NCBI GenBank assembly: GCA_011037195.1
Contig: JAAEAF010000096.1
Span: 124,001-188,000, forward strand
Source: Triatoma infestans
Lineage: Eukaryota; Arthropoda; Insecta; Hemiptera; Reduviidae
Direction: 5' to 3'
Length of the DNA: 64,000 nt
The translations under genes and the position numbers were made by a program. This document shows positions 1 to 14,200 of the stretch, in pieces. The notes below the pieces were generated by a model. It saw only the letters and a program-made list of their open reading frames with translations, was not told the DNA's origin and did not search any database. Position 1 is the first letter of the stretch. Every line of letters begins with the position of its first letter.

Positions 1-1880
1 AGATTCATTATAGACCTTCGAGGTCTTCCTCTGGAACCAGTTCTTACTTTTCTTGGTCTTCCTTTTCCAACAACCTTATCTGATTTGCTTGGTTGATCAA
101 TTTCATAATTATCAAAATCATCGTCAACAATTGAAGATATACTTTCTGTAATTTCTTCAATTACACTTCACTTGGCTTGATCCACAGATCAGCCATAGAT
201 TCAGTTCTTGTTCCTAGAGGAGCTATATTTTCTTCATCGTTGTACCAAAAACCGCTCATAGAATCTTCTTTATTTTCTTTGCGTGACTGTTGCTTAACTT
301 GCTCCAATTCATTGACAAATTTTACATCTCGAGTTTTTTGAATCTTGTTTTCATTAACGAGCCCAACTCTATAGGCTTACTTTGTTCAGAATAATCTAGT
401 AACAAACATTCTTTCGCTTTCGGTTCTAACTTATCTTTATTTTGAGCGTTATCCAATGAATAGCCTTTACATCCAAATGAACTGAAATATGATACAGTGA
501 GAAGTTTTTCATACCAAATGATATAAGGAATACTACCACTTAACGAATTCGAAAGGCAACTATTTCTTATATGACAAGCAGTAGCAAGTGCTTCTGCCCA
601 AAATTTATGAGGTGAATCAGAGTCAAGTAGCATACACCTTTCCATTTCTAGATACGTTCTGTTTATTCTCTCAGCAGTACTATTCTGCTGCGGTGTATTA
701 GATGGACTTAGCCTTCTTCGAATTCCAAAACTTTGTAAGAAATTAGAAAACTCTTTATTAACATATTTATTACCATTGTCAGATTACAAATATTTTATTT
801 TGCAAACTGTTTGATTTTCCGACCATGTCTTGAATTTCTTGAAAATATACAACACATTACTTTTGTTTTTCAGGAAATAAACACAAGTAAATTTTGATTT
901 GCCATCAGTAAATATTATGAAAAATCAAAGCACCACCTACAGGTTGTGTGCGCATGGGCTACAAATGACGCTATGAATAATTTATAATTTTATGAATTTT
1001 CTCTTGGAATCTTTTGGAAAAGGCAATTATGGCATCTTCGCTTTTATACATATTTCATAAATTGGCAAACTAATATACTTGCATTTGATACCGTAAACAT
1101 CATTATTTTTTATTATTGTTTCAAATATCTTTTGTTCATATCATTCATTTTTTGTTCATCCCAAATCTCTTGTGCCAGAACATTACACTGTTTGATCTGA
1201 ACTTGTGATATTAGCAAATTCTCGGTTATGTACTTTTGGTTCCTTTGGGTAAAATAAACCGTTTCTTTTTTAACCTTTAATCTTTCTATTTTTATTATCC
1301 CTTACTTCGGCTTTATCTTTATCGAAAATTCCTGTGAAACCTTTTTCAGTTACTTTTCAAACTGACATGAGATTTGTTAGCACATTTGGTACATAAAGCA
1401 TTTTATTCAGAATTGCAGTTTTATCATTAATTAAATGAACTTCACTTGTCCTATTGCCGTAGCTATCATTGAGGAATTATCAGCTAGGTCAATTCTTTTG
1501 TTAATAGATTCATCTATCTTTTCAAAATTAGTTTTTGAAGAACATATATGGGATGTATCTAGGCACCAAGCAGATTTTTCAGTATTACTATTATAAAAGG
1601 TTGATGATAACACCGCATGGAAACCTACCTCTTCAGAAACTTTAGCGTTGTTTTCTTTATTAAATTCACAGTCTACAGATTTGAAACAATAAAACAATTG
1701 CCGTTAAAATTATGTTGTTTCCAATCCCTTTCAAATTTTGATTTATATTTAGCAATTCCGTCTGACGCAGATGCGACGGGGAGCCTGAGACACCACCCCA
1801 TGAGTTTGGTTCGTGTCCATATAGCATGCTCTTGACCACTCGTCACCATCAAGAAGAGAAAAACGAAATAACCCATCTTC
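1..1880 (-). mobile_element. Degenerate Ty1/Copia LTR retrotransposon, gag-pol fragment
   Basis: Read on the minus strand, the pieces occur in Copia order. Around 1700-1620 is a damaged CCHC zinc knuckle (GNCF, then VDCEFNKENN). At 1600-1440 is the protease region (AWCLD..SHICSS, LADNSS). At about 800-655 is the integrase core end (SDNG, GIRRRLSPSNTPQQN, AERINRT), continuing at 645-322 as the GAG-to-integrase joining segment (MERCMLLD, PHKFWAEAL, FGCK, ECLLLDYSE). At 60-1 comes a linker rich in RGRPRK. It is broken: there is an in-frame stop just before the integrase SDNG motif, there are frameshifts, and the protease DSGA motif has lost residues. No reverse transcriptase lies inside the window; it would be further left. 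No LTR was identified. It probably sits in a downstream intron of the myosin gene. Confidence 0.85.
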
Positions 1881-2246
1881 TAAAAAAAGGCTTTGAATAA
1901 GGAGATTTATGGGGTGGATAGAGTGCGAACACGTAGATATGCCAACGTAATAGGTTTGGAGAACGATAGCAAGAGTCCAAGATCATTGTTGAGGCAATTT
2001 AGAGGGCACGATTTGTGGATTGATGTGAGTTTAGCACACATCCACAAACTGTAGCTCAGGTCGCAGTAGGTTTGACTTTCTCGACATTTCCTTCGAAATT
2101 TTATTTTGGCTTGGATGTCATAAAATATATCTTTTGATAAGAAACATAAATCGCAATATATCCAGCCTCGAAGTAACAGAGAATAAAAGATACATGAAGC
2201 TATAAAGTTGATTATAAAAGCCAACTGAGTATAATTTTAAAATTAC

Positions 2247-5200
2247 CTGAATGGCTCTTTATCATCATTTGGTTTAATGCAACGAATATAATGTGGTGTG
2301 GTAGAATTTAAAATAGACATTAAAGCGTTCAACGAATCTCTAAACTGCGAGCCGACCTGTGAAGAAAATGAAAATTTTAGTTGAAAAATACATATCTCCG
2401 TAGGGAGGAAGTGGACTACTTCAGAGGACTTGACTCCCTGCGGATATCCCAGCTTACTAACACTTATACACGGAAACCTTTCAACATTCACACATTACAC
2501 TTTACATAGGGACTGGCGAGGTACTTCATCTGTGTAACTACACAGGTTTAACTCACCCTCAGGCAAACCGTCTAATTCACCACCACAGACACTCACTAAC
2601 GTACACTTTAAGACGGCTGTACAAACCTAAAATACAAAACAAATCACAAGATCTTATAGGTCGCAGTATCTTTAACTATTCCTTCTACACATACCACTTT
2701 TCAGTCGTTAGCTCAGAAGTACTGCAAGTGAGGCTATGATGTCCCACGCCATCAGGCACCCGGCATAATAATAATAAGGCTTATGTTACTTAACGTATAT
2801 TGAATGTCAAGTCAGGAAACATCATTTCAATATCAACCAAAGTATTTATTACACAGTAACCACAGTATTTCAAGTTGTGGTTGCTTCCACAGAGCTGGAA
2901 CATCAGATTTATTCCGTCATAGCCTGCTTCTTTTTGTTGTCATCGATCGGTTTCGGGCGTTCGCCCATTATCAGGATGATTTTCTTAAAACAGTGTGACA
3001 ACATAGACTTGCATGGAGCAAATTTAGTTACACTGGTTTTAAAAGTGTTTTTGTTAGGACTAACTGTTCGTTAATATCTGAGTGGGAAAACACATGTTTT
3101 TCTCTTTATAAAAAGCATATTGTTCCTTTTAAAACTGAAAACATTCAACAAGTAGGGAGGTGTAAACTACTTTTTTGAAGCAGATTTACTTTGATAATTA
3201 ATTACTCATATTATCTTCCTATTTTATTTATTTGTTTATAACAAAGCGAAAGTACACTGTGTCAGCTTTGGAATGATCGTAAGATAGTATAAATAAATAT
3301 GTTGTTGAATAATTAATCTATATTAGCAAGTTATTCGATAATCACGTATTCCAATCCACTTTTTTTACCGTTCATAATACACATACACCATTCACACACG
3401 CTTATAACTTAAATATGGGTTGTTTATAGGCTTAATATAAATGTCTAAACAACGCAAAAACAGACTTTTCTAAATATATCATTGTAAAATAATATAAGTA
3501 TGCTATTTGACCTTAATGTAGCGTACATTTTATTTTCTCAACTTACATACCATTATTTACATATGTTCAAATCAATTGTGTAAATTTATAAGACGAATGA
3601 TAGTGTGAAATAAAATGTATAAGTAACTTTCCAACAATTTACAAATATGGCAATTACCATGAAAAAATAATCAATTATTATTTTTCTTGAGCAGGAATAA
3701 GTGGCTCAGGATAGGAGGCGAAGCTGTTATGGAATGTTTGCAAAGCTGTAGCTGCAGGCATGCAGCTTAACGGAAAAACAGAAGCCAATTTTTTTTTAAA
3801 GAAATCCAGACTTAAGGCAAACATTGCATCCTAATTTGTAGGGCATCACATAAAATGTGTTCTACCATACTATAAATTAACACGGACCTATAAGCGTTAA
3901 TCGATCTTAATTCATCATAACATTCACTTTTTTTAATTATCATTATTTTCATGATAGTGTAATTCGGAAGGACTAACCAAACTCTATGCTGATTAGCCCC
4001 TCTAGAGCCAATCTTTTAACCGTAATCCACAATAAATAATCTATGTTAAAAAAAAAAAATTAAAACTTACAGTTTTTTTATTTTTGGTTGTAGATGTTGT
4101 TGTTGTTGGGCCTTGAATGCTCAAATGGATTTTAGTTTTTGGTACGGATAATTTAGTCTCACCATCCGTTTCTCTGAAAATTTTGTGTACCAATTTGTTT
4201 GTACTTCGTCTCAATACTGCTACCTAATTGAAGAAATCAAATGAAAAATACAACATTAAATATTGACTATTAACATTTTATGTAAGTAATTTATAATTAA
4301 ATCTGAAAAAAATATTCACTTGTTCTTCAAAAACGGTGTCTTTATTCTTCTCTAAGAAACCAACTACTTCATAATTAACTTTATCAGCGAAATGTTTCAA
4401 CAGGAATGATTGCTCACCTATATTATAATAGAATGTAATAAATATATTTGACAAATAAAAATATATAATAAAAAATCGTGAAAGTTAATTCGCTTATGAA
4501 GTCTTCGCATATTCGCTTATCTTTCAAAGATTACGTTAAGTTATTTAGATGAAATGTCTGGTTAGTTTCACTGTATATGTGGCATTTTTGGGAATGCATA
4601 GTTTTAGGATTAGGATTTATTTTTTGTCTTTTCTTTAGTTAAATTCTCATTAAAACTAGGTTGTTTCCACGCGTTATGTGGAAGAGAAAATTTTCTATTT
4701 TTAAAGTAAACTTCGAGGTAATCCAAGCTAGTTAATATTTCATAAAGATAGTACAAAACAGAGATTTCGCTCTTCAAATAGATTTTACGCTTCATGTAAA
4801 GCTTTTATACAATGGTGTTATACAAATAATACATGATAACCGATGGTATCAAGACACAAATGCTTGAAAACGTATCAAGTATTAAACAAATCAAATTACC
4901 GGAGTTCACGACATGAAATGCAACACCCTACATGCAATATCATGAAAAAACTGCAACTTTTACATTTTTATTAAGAACCTACCAAATCTTGGTTTTTCAA
5001 AATGTGTCCATTTACTACATTTATTATACAATTTTTGCGCCCAAGATATATCTGATCCTTTAGGCATCTGTAATGAACATAAAAACAGAATTATTTATAC
5101 ATTCACCAAACGATGTAATTAATTTTTTGTTTTTTAAGTTTTTTTCTTGATTGCTAGTTATTACCTTACATTCTTCATCAAGTAAATCTAGAATGCCTAA

Positions 5201-8200
5201 TTTTGATTCAATTAAATCTATACAAGACTGATTATCATAAAAATCAATAAAAGTCCATTCTATCCCTTCTTTTACATATTCTTCTTGCTCTAATTTAAAT
5301 ACATGCTGAATAAAGAAAAAGAAATAAATTATTAAATGAATTAGCTCTTCCATCTTTGGAGTGGCCTACTGCCGTATACTCCACAGTTTATTTATTTAAT
5401 GCACAAAACTTTAAGGTAATACATCTACTTTGTGTACAAAATAAAATTGGCTTATTATATTTGCAAAAACATTTTGCTAGTATAATTAGCAGTTTTAAGA
5501 ACCAGACTAAACTTCAGGGTGCATACGAACCAAGTTAAACTGCTGCTGAAGTTTTTCGTTAGCATAATTAATACAAAACTGTTCAAAACTGTTTAAATCA
5601 AAAGTTTCAAATCCATATATATCCAAAACGCCAATAAATCGATGTTTAGCTTCTGCAGAAGTTTTCAGCGCACGATTTACAGTTGTCACAATTGTAGAAA
5701 ACAAACAGGCGTAAATATGTTTTGCCAGTGCATCCCTGGCTCTTGAAGCCTGAAATGACAAAAATTAAGGTTTATCGTTTAAAGAAATACAGAAATTTTA
5801 GTAAGAAAAGGATAATAATTTATTACCTATGAATAGAAAACTAAAGACTACTTTATTTTTTTGACTGATTTCCAAATTCGTTATGCTATAAATTATATCG
5901 TGAAGGTTCTACATGAAATGGCAGAGAAAGTCTTTTAAAACAATTTATTACTGCTCTAAGATTCTGGTTTCACTGATGCCCTTAATCAGGTGCCCTCTAT
6001 AGTGAGTAGTAGATAGGTCCGAACCTATATAAACGTTCATTGAAGGCAAACTGAAGTTGAAAGAAAAAAAAAATATTTGTATCTGATCAGTTTCTTAAAC
6101 ATATGTATGTCCCAAATATATTTGACAAGATTTCCCAGAACATTAATTAATTGTTTCGGGATGAGCTACTAGGCTTTCCATGAATGTGTGCTCTTCTCTA
6201 CTTTGCACGGTTCCACCTGTATAATAAGAACAACTAAAGATTCCGTAAAAGTTTCAGATTTAAAGAAAATCTGCCAATTGCTGGTTAAGAAATGAAGTAT
6301 GAGAAAGTCATGGGAATATTTCGCATCAGGTTTTTCCCTTATCAAACTAAAATTTTATAATTAAAAAAAAAAAAAGAAGTTACCGCATCACAGTTCATTG
6401 GTATATTCAAGAATTCTCTAGTGCTAATAATTTTTCTATTAGTCAACCAATGCGATAATTCTTCCCCATCTATATCTAGTAACTGGCTGATAGTCAACAG
6501 ATGTTCATCATCTTTCTGTAAAAGAAATAAGAAACGGTTAAATTTGTACATTATTTCCTTTCAAAAATAATTATAACTATTTTAATGTAAACTGTGAAAA
6601 ATCACTCACATTAATGAAACAAGATTCATCTTCGCCATCACTGATGAAACTAATATTTCCTAAATGCAATATAGACGAAAGACAAATCAATACATCATTG
6701 ATTTCATTTTTAAGAAAACCTAATGTAGTGAATGCGTCCACTGTTTCAGCATAAGCTTGTTGCTCATCAACTCCAGGTATTGATGAATCAGCATTGCACA
6801 AATATCGGTAGCTCTCCGCTTTGTCTATTATAAAGAAAGAAGTTAGGTTTGAATATTAAGAATCTATCTAAAAATAAAAAATATTAAATAATACTGAAGT
6901 TGTTTAATATTTGATCAATACATCAAAAAAAATCTGGTGTGAAACACTCATACCACCATTTAATAGATGGAAGAATCGTGCTATAATGAAACGTCACTTT
7001 AGAAAGACACCTAACTCTATAGCTCCCCCAAGAAACTCCTTAAATAACATCCCCCCCACATAGAAAAAAAAACTTCAAATAAAAGTGCTACATTTATTTA
7101 GGCAGCAAGTTAAAGAGAGCTTTAGATGCATTATGCGCTAAAAGCTGGGGGGGGGGGGGATTAAATAAATGAAGTGATAATATTTTAATTCTGTTCAAAA
7201 ACTTCATGTCAAATCCTTTAATGATACCCAAAAGAAAATCGAGTTTGGGTTTTCTACGATTTTTCGTTTCCGAATTTGTCTTCTTATAAATAGATAGAAT
7301 AGATATGCATCCAGTAATCTTTAAACTTTTTTCGTACTCAAGAGGCGTCAAAGTGTATTTTGTGTATACAAAAAAAATGTATTGTAAATAGAAGGAAAGG
7401 GAAACAACAATTATTTACTTTAAAAATATTATATATCATACATACAGTTTTACTTGGAGTTTCAGTTTGTACATAACTTCATAGCATACTTATAAAGGAT
7501 AAAAAAGTCAAACACTGAATAAAGAAAAAAGTTTTTAAACCCTAAGCAATGTGAACTCCCTTTATGTGAATACGTTCCTCACCCTCCGATGCCTCCAACG
7601 TTATAGTCCCCAATGTTTCTACAAAACGTGCTACACTAAGGCTGGTAAAGTCAAAAAACTTTTCTGTTGCGAGGAAAATACATTCTTCTTTTTATCCATT
7701 TTATAAGATTCGTGCAAATCAATAATTCTTCTATATCGTAGCAAGTTCGTTGCTAGCCTTAAAAACTTGTTTTGCTTTATCAGAAAGCCATCAATATTGG
7801 TCCTGCAGGTAATTCTCCAGAAGGGGCATACGGTAATATGGGTTTGATTACTAACTTATATAGCAACAGCTTGTTACTTGGAATCAGTTTAGACTTACTG
7901 CATAGCAGCGGGAATTGCTGTCTTGTCTTTGTTAATGCGTTCCTTTACGTGACGGGTAAACCTAAGTTTACGGTCGAGAGTGACACCTAGATAACGAACG
8001 GAGCTTGACCAAGGCACTGACTGCCCTCAGAAGTGTGCTCGTTCCAAAGCACGGGTCTACGCTTGGAAAATAAGAGCTTCAATTTTGCTGTTATTAATTT
8101 TAATTTTCCATCTATCGCAATATCTGCTGAAGCAGGCCATTGCTTCTGACAATCTGAACACACTTGTATCAATTCTCCACGATGAAGAACAGAAAGCTAC

Positions 8201-11200
8201 GTCATCAGCCTTAGCTAACATTTTTGGAGATAGGCAGCTTATTGAAATATACAGGAAATAGCACAGGCCGATGATTGAACCCTGAGGAACTCCAGCAGCA
8301 ATTTTGTAAGATTCAGAGAGGATAGAGTTTATGGCAACATGGAATGTTCTGTTTTTCAAGTAGGAATGAACAATTTTGGTGATGTAGGGAGGGAAGTTGT
8401 ATGTAATCAGTCTAGAGATCAGAACATCGTGCCAGACTGTATCAAAAGCGTTCTGAATGTCCATCAACATCACGCCTGTGTGTTTTCGGTGATGGAAAGC
8501 AGCAGTTATATCATCAACTAGTCTGGTTATCTGGCCAGTTGTGGACAGACCAGACCTGAAGCCAAACTGCTCCTCTCTGATGATACCGTTACTTTCTAAA
8601 TGCTTAGCTAACAGGATTTTTTCGAAAATTTTACTGATGGAACTCAGAAAACTTATGGGCCTATAATTGTTAGGGTTATTAGCAGACTTGGAAGGTTTTA
8701 AAATAAGGATAATTTTTGAGGTTTTCCATGGAGTCGGGAAGTATCAAGAGTTGAGTGACTTGTTAAGTAGGTTGGTTAGGAAAACAAGGGCTTTTCGTGG
8801 AAAGAGTTTTAAATACAGGTTATGTATATTATCGAGACCTGGGGACTTTTTATTCTTTCTAGATTTTATAGTTTAGGAAATTCCTTTAGGACTTGTTAGT
8901 TTACAATCAGCAGGCTGGTAGTAGTTTTTGATAAAATGTTTAACTTCAGTTTCTACTTTTTTACAATGAGTAGGGGCACCTGTATCAGCACTTTGCAAAT
9001 GTACCTATCCCAAATACTCAGCCATGAGGTTTGCTGTATCATTATCGAAGCACGCTTCAGTACCGTAATATATGACAGGTCGTCCGTATTTTTAAGATAT
9101 GTTTTAATGTATCTAACAACCTTCCAGTAGAAAGGGTTATTAGGATCAAGTGCAGAAATGTAAGAATGCCTCCTACTGTTCTTCCATATCTGAACCTGCT
9201 TGTTGACGATGTTCCGTAGACGGTTCGGTAAAAATTTAAGGGGGCAAAAAAAGTGTGATTTTGTTTTTAAATTTAATCAACATTTTAATATTATCTGGGA
9301 GATTAAGGGAATAGCAAGCTGGATGCCTAGGAACCGATTCGGAGACAGCAAATTTGATTAAGTTTACACATGATTCATCAATAGAAACATGACATTCGGT
9401 TGAGTATGAATATTTCGGTGCTCGTTTATTACGGTATTGAACTTGCTCTAATTTGTATGTATGAAGTCGAAAATCATTGGAGGAAGTTGTACAATTGGGG
9501 TAAGAAACAGTTGGAATGAGATAGGGTTATTATTACTTAAAACGACGGGATGACTTATAGGGGTGGTGAAATTTCTTACATTTTTAATCAAAGCTATGTC
9601 AAGAGTACTCGGCTGATAATGAGAAGGAGGGAAATATATAGGGAAATGAGGAGTATTCAGGGTAAAACCATAGTCCAGTGATAAATCAAGCAACTGTTCA
9701 CCTGCTGGATATGTACAATCCCAACCAGTTAGTCTTGCATTAAAGTCACCCAGCAAAATAACACGTCCATGCAAGGAGAACAGCTCTAATATGTTATTAC
9801 CATACCATCTTTTATTAGGGGTTCTATAACAGGAGATAATTAGCACAGTCGTGGAGGCGAAAAACACTTCTAGACCGATTGCCTCGAAAGAAGTAAGACT
9901 GGGCAATGAGACCAGAGCGTGTTTGATGTGATGGCGATAGCCAGACCACCACCTCTTGAATTACGGTCTTTTCTATGTACAACATAACCATTTAATTTGA
10001 CTCTATGTAACGAGGCAGTCTGGTCTTGGACAGGGTACAGCAATTTATATCCATGACCGATAATACCTGAACCAGTTCATTAGATTTGTCTTTAAGTGAG
10101 TTAGATTCCATTGGAGAAGCCTAAATATCCCGAACGACAAGCTGTCATTCTGACAACGAGAAAATTGCCTCTGCAATAAGTACAAACTTAAAAATAAGAT
10201 CAGGGGCAGTCTTAATTTGAACAATAAGCGATAATTTTTGGAAATAGACTCTTAAAATTAAACATATCTTAAAGTGTTATTCAAAGAAAAAAAGAGATAT
10301 TTCTTCATAAGCTGGGGTTTCCTGTTGCTCCCTACGTGGATGGGCTCCCAGTCTGAAGAAGGGAACGCTTCTTGGTTGGTGCTATTTCCCTATTGAGAGC
10401 AGGAAATTGTGCGTGATGCGATAAATCAGTGGTTCTGGTTTAAGCCTTGGGATGCTTTGATACTAACCAAGGCCGAACCTCTGCAGCCGAAGATCTGTGT
10501 GCACCTCCAGAGTTCGCACATTTTGCAGAATTGACAATATTTTTCTGAGGACACTCTTCAGAGCCGTGGTTCTTAGCACACTGCTCACATTTAACATCGG
10601 CCAGTTAAGTGTCAGGACTGCTGGGCTAAGGTTAATACATGTAGTTAGAGTAGTGGGGACAGTTCTCCCACCACTAGTTACATACACATCTCCGTCACCA
10701 AAACTTAACTCACCTGTGTGACTTGTCAACTTGTTTAATATTTGAGAATAAATATTATTTTAAGTAAGTAGAAAATCTATTTACTGGAAGCTATTGAAAA
10801 AAATAATTTTTAACTTTCAATTAGAAAAGAAAAAAAACTGAAAGTTGGTAGAACAATGACACAGTAGAAGTGACTTGTGTGCCGTCCAAGGGTCAACTCA
10901 AAGGGGGAGATGTGATTGACTGTTGTAAGCCACATTTCTGTCAGCTGTTGGATCCCTCGCTACTCCATTCCTTGGGTTTGGAATAAAAAAAAACTTCTGA
11001 ACTCCAGTTTCAACTTATTAAATTGAAGTTATTAACTTTTCTCCCTTAAAGATGTGTTTCCATGGACCGAAATAAATGATAGTCGGATGGAATTAGATCT
11101 GTTCTATAGGGTGGATGCAAAAGTAGTTCAATGCCACTAAGTTCTTCAATTTGTTCTTTGGCATGACGGGAGGTATGTGGCCAAGCGTGTATCGCTGGAA

Positions 11201-14200
11201 CAAAACTTGTTTGCGATTGACCAAAGCTGGATAACACTTGCCATTTTTTGAGTATATTTTAACTAGTATTGGCAGTAAAGATCGTAAGTTTTGGAAAGTT
11301 CAGTGGAAACGAATTCATGATGAATTATTCCTTCATAGTTCCAAAACACGAACTACTTAACTTTTTTCAAATTGCCCTCTTACACCAACCGGAAATGCCG
11401 TTTGATTGCGGTCCAACCAGGATTTAGCTAATACATCCACTTCCCATCACATGGTACTATTCTTTTGTCGAAGCACGTCAGATGGAATTTTTTAGAAGAA
11501 GCTGACAAGTATCCATTATCCTGGAGGTCGGCTGAAGTTCAGTTCATCCGGCATTATCCAACAACTGCTTTTTACCTTTCCTGCAGTATGGAGATGGCGG
11601 CTAACAGTCTCTTTAGACACTGTCAGCGTTTTTAAGAGTACCTGTGTTTGGATTTTATTCAATAGCTTCCAGTAATGCCTCATCAAAGTCGCTCTGAACC
11701 TGTCTTCATTTCAAGGTCTTATCACCACTATTACAATTTTGAAACCAACACCGGACAGTACGCTGATAAGTTCCCCTACGTTTCCTATAGAGCATGCGAA
11801 GCTTCAATAGCTGTTCAATGTTTTTTCAAGTAGGGACGTAGAATTACTAATATATCGTAGCACTATTATATGGTTTTCTAAAAAAAAAGCTCACAATTGA
11901 ACTGACTATTTGAAGGGGACATAGTATGTAAGAAACACTTTGCAAAGACTAAAGATTAAAATGTTTTTAAAATTAGACCTATGTGGATGAGAAGTCTATG
12001 AAGCTTCTTTAGTTAGAAAAACGGTCTTTTTTTTTCTTTTTTTTTATAGACCCCATTATTTCTTATGGAAACTCAATTTTGTAAATCTCAGACAGCGCAG
12101 TACATCCTTGTAATTGCTTTGTATAATTTTGTATGGTTTGTAACAAATCTCACTTAGCCTTGTGAAACTGGATCATTGATCTAGGTTTATATAAATAAAT
12201 AAATAAGAAAAAATTAAAATATTTAGGTGAAAGGAGTTCCGATTTTCTTGACAATTCTCTTCTTTTTTTGTTTGTTCCCGTACTTACCATTTATTTCGAT
12301 TGGATCTTTACTACTGGTGGGTGTACTGAAAGGTCACTACATCAGAGGACAGACACTAGTCTATCACCTCAGCTATTTTGAAAACTTCCAAGAAAATTTG
12401 TCATAGTGAGAATTGCAGAAGAAGAAAAATCAGGTAAATGTTTCATAACAGGTAAATTTCCTAATCTGAATATGTCTGCTATAAATAGTTTCAACTTCAA
12501 AATATTCTATGGGCATCCTACCTAACTGGAGTTTTGGTAACTTGTCTCTTGAAGCACACATCTGATAGAATATATGATAATTTCTTTCTTCTGGCCCTTG
12601 AAATACTACTCTTGACTTTTCCAATAGATAGGTACTCATCCTTGCCCCAACAATGGTATACCTTCGATTAAACTGTAGTTCTATATATTTGCCAAATCGA
12701 GAACTATTATCATTACGTGTAGTCTTAGCATTTCCAATTGCCTACAAGTAGGTTGAAAATTATATCACAAGATGAGGTTATTAAATTTATATAAAATAAC
12801 AATTATTTACATTATTCAACAATTGAATTTTCACAAATGTGCTTGCTATATGGTCACTAATAACAAACAACTGCAATCCTACAAAATTAAAGTGTACTTC
12901 ACAATCTGAATTATAATAAATAAATAAATAAAAAAATAAAATAAAAAAATTCTAAAATTAAATATAAAAAGGGAAATATGAAATTCCATTCCTCCAAAAC
13001 CCGCTTTATACAATCCATTCTTGAGAAACATTAATCCTTATCACTTAACATAATACCACCTTCACGCGAAAGAACTATCATTAAAATAAGTTTAAAAGAA
13101 GTAGGAAAGAAATATTAGTAAAAATTTAAGTTATACCTAATTGAAATTGCTATATCTTATGATAAACCAAATTTTTGATTAAATGTAAAGAGTAATCAAT
13201 CTCATTTACACTGCCGTTAGCAAGTAATCGATAAAGCCATCTGCATTATGCTCGAAAAAAAATTTCTTATTTAACGATTAATGATTCGTTTTTTGTTTGG
13301 AAAATAATTAATAAAATATATGCAAGAAGTTTTTTTAAAAAAAAAAAACTTACAATGCTCTAGAGAAGAAGTAAACGTTTTTCACACAAATACCTACCTC
13401 CATAATAGGGGACGATGCGAGTACTTTTCGTTCTACTTGAGTTTCTGTACTTGATCCACCCACTGTGGCAAAATAACGCATTGCATATTTAGCTGATACC
13501 GTCTTACCAGCTCCTGATTCACCAGATACTATAATACTTTGATCTTTCTGTTCCCTTAAAAAAAAAAATGTTTATTTAAATTATTTCGCCAAAGACTATT
13601 TCGGTAACAACTAGATACCGTGGGTCCAACATGGCACACACAGGGTCCCACTACCTTTCCTTATGCCGCCTTTAAGCTTAATAACAAAATAAACGAGTTT
13701 TTGTAGATCATAAATTTGAATTGGATGTACAATTTAGGCAGCTGTGGTAACAAAAAAAAATTATAATAATAAAAAGAAGCAAATAAAATTTAGGGGAAAA
13801 TTCATGCAGAAAGAGAATTTTTATGATTATTATAAACAATTATTGAACTAACCTTTCCATTTCTGTAAAAGCTTTTTCTGCGACGGCGAAAATATGGGGA
13901 TCTAGATCACCCATCGCCTGACCTCTATATGCCCAAATTGTCCCTGGATCATATATTGATACATCTGTGTATGGATTTATGGCGACTAGTACGATTCCTT
14001 TGAAAAAAAAAAATGAAAAAATTTTAATTCTAATTTTACTCATAGATATGCTGCATTTTGGATGATCAATTGGATGAAACATGCTTGGGTTACCGCCAAA
14101 CTGCCAAATATAATTAATAAATTTTTGAATAATGATTTCTAATTTACAATATAATGTTCATATGGTTTTGATTTACTAGGAGTCGAGTACGGAAACTAAA

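Larger units (their letters stand above)
7770..10760 (-). mobile_element. Jockey-like non-LTR retrotransposon, degenerate
   Basis: Three domains follow each other on the minus strand in LINE order. ORF1 ends with a zinc-knuckle-like segment ([14 protein letters not shown] and [12 protein letters not shown], about 10600-10500, stop at 10440). An APE-type endonuclease lies at about 10060-9450, and a reverse transcriptase at about 8680-8057. Frameshifts separate the segments. The 3' end near 7770-8050 keeps a remnant of the thumb region. No poly(A) tail or target-site duplication could be fixed by eye. Confidence 0.88.
6825..12521. other. Large 5.7 kb myosin V intron, transposon-filled
   Basis: Interrupts the motor domain between the residues KLQL and DKAESYRYL (phase 1). 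It contains a Jockey-like LINE (about 7770-10760) and a mariner (11040-11880), both antiparallel to the window and therefore in the same transcriptional sense as the myosin. It also contains a poly-G run at 7147-7159 and otherwise AT-rich sequence. Confidence 0.8.
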
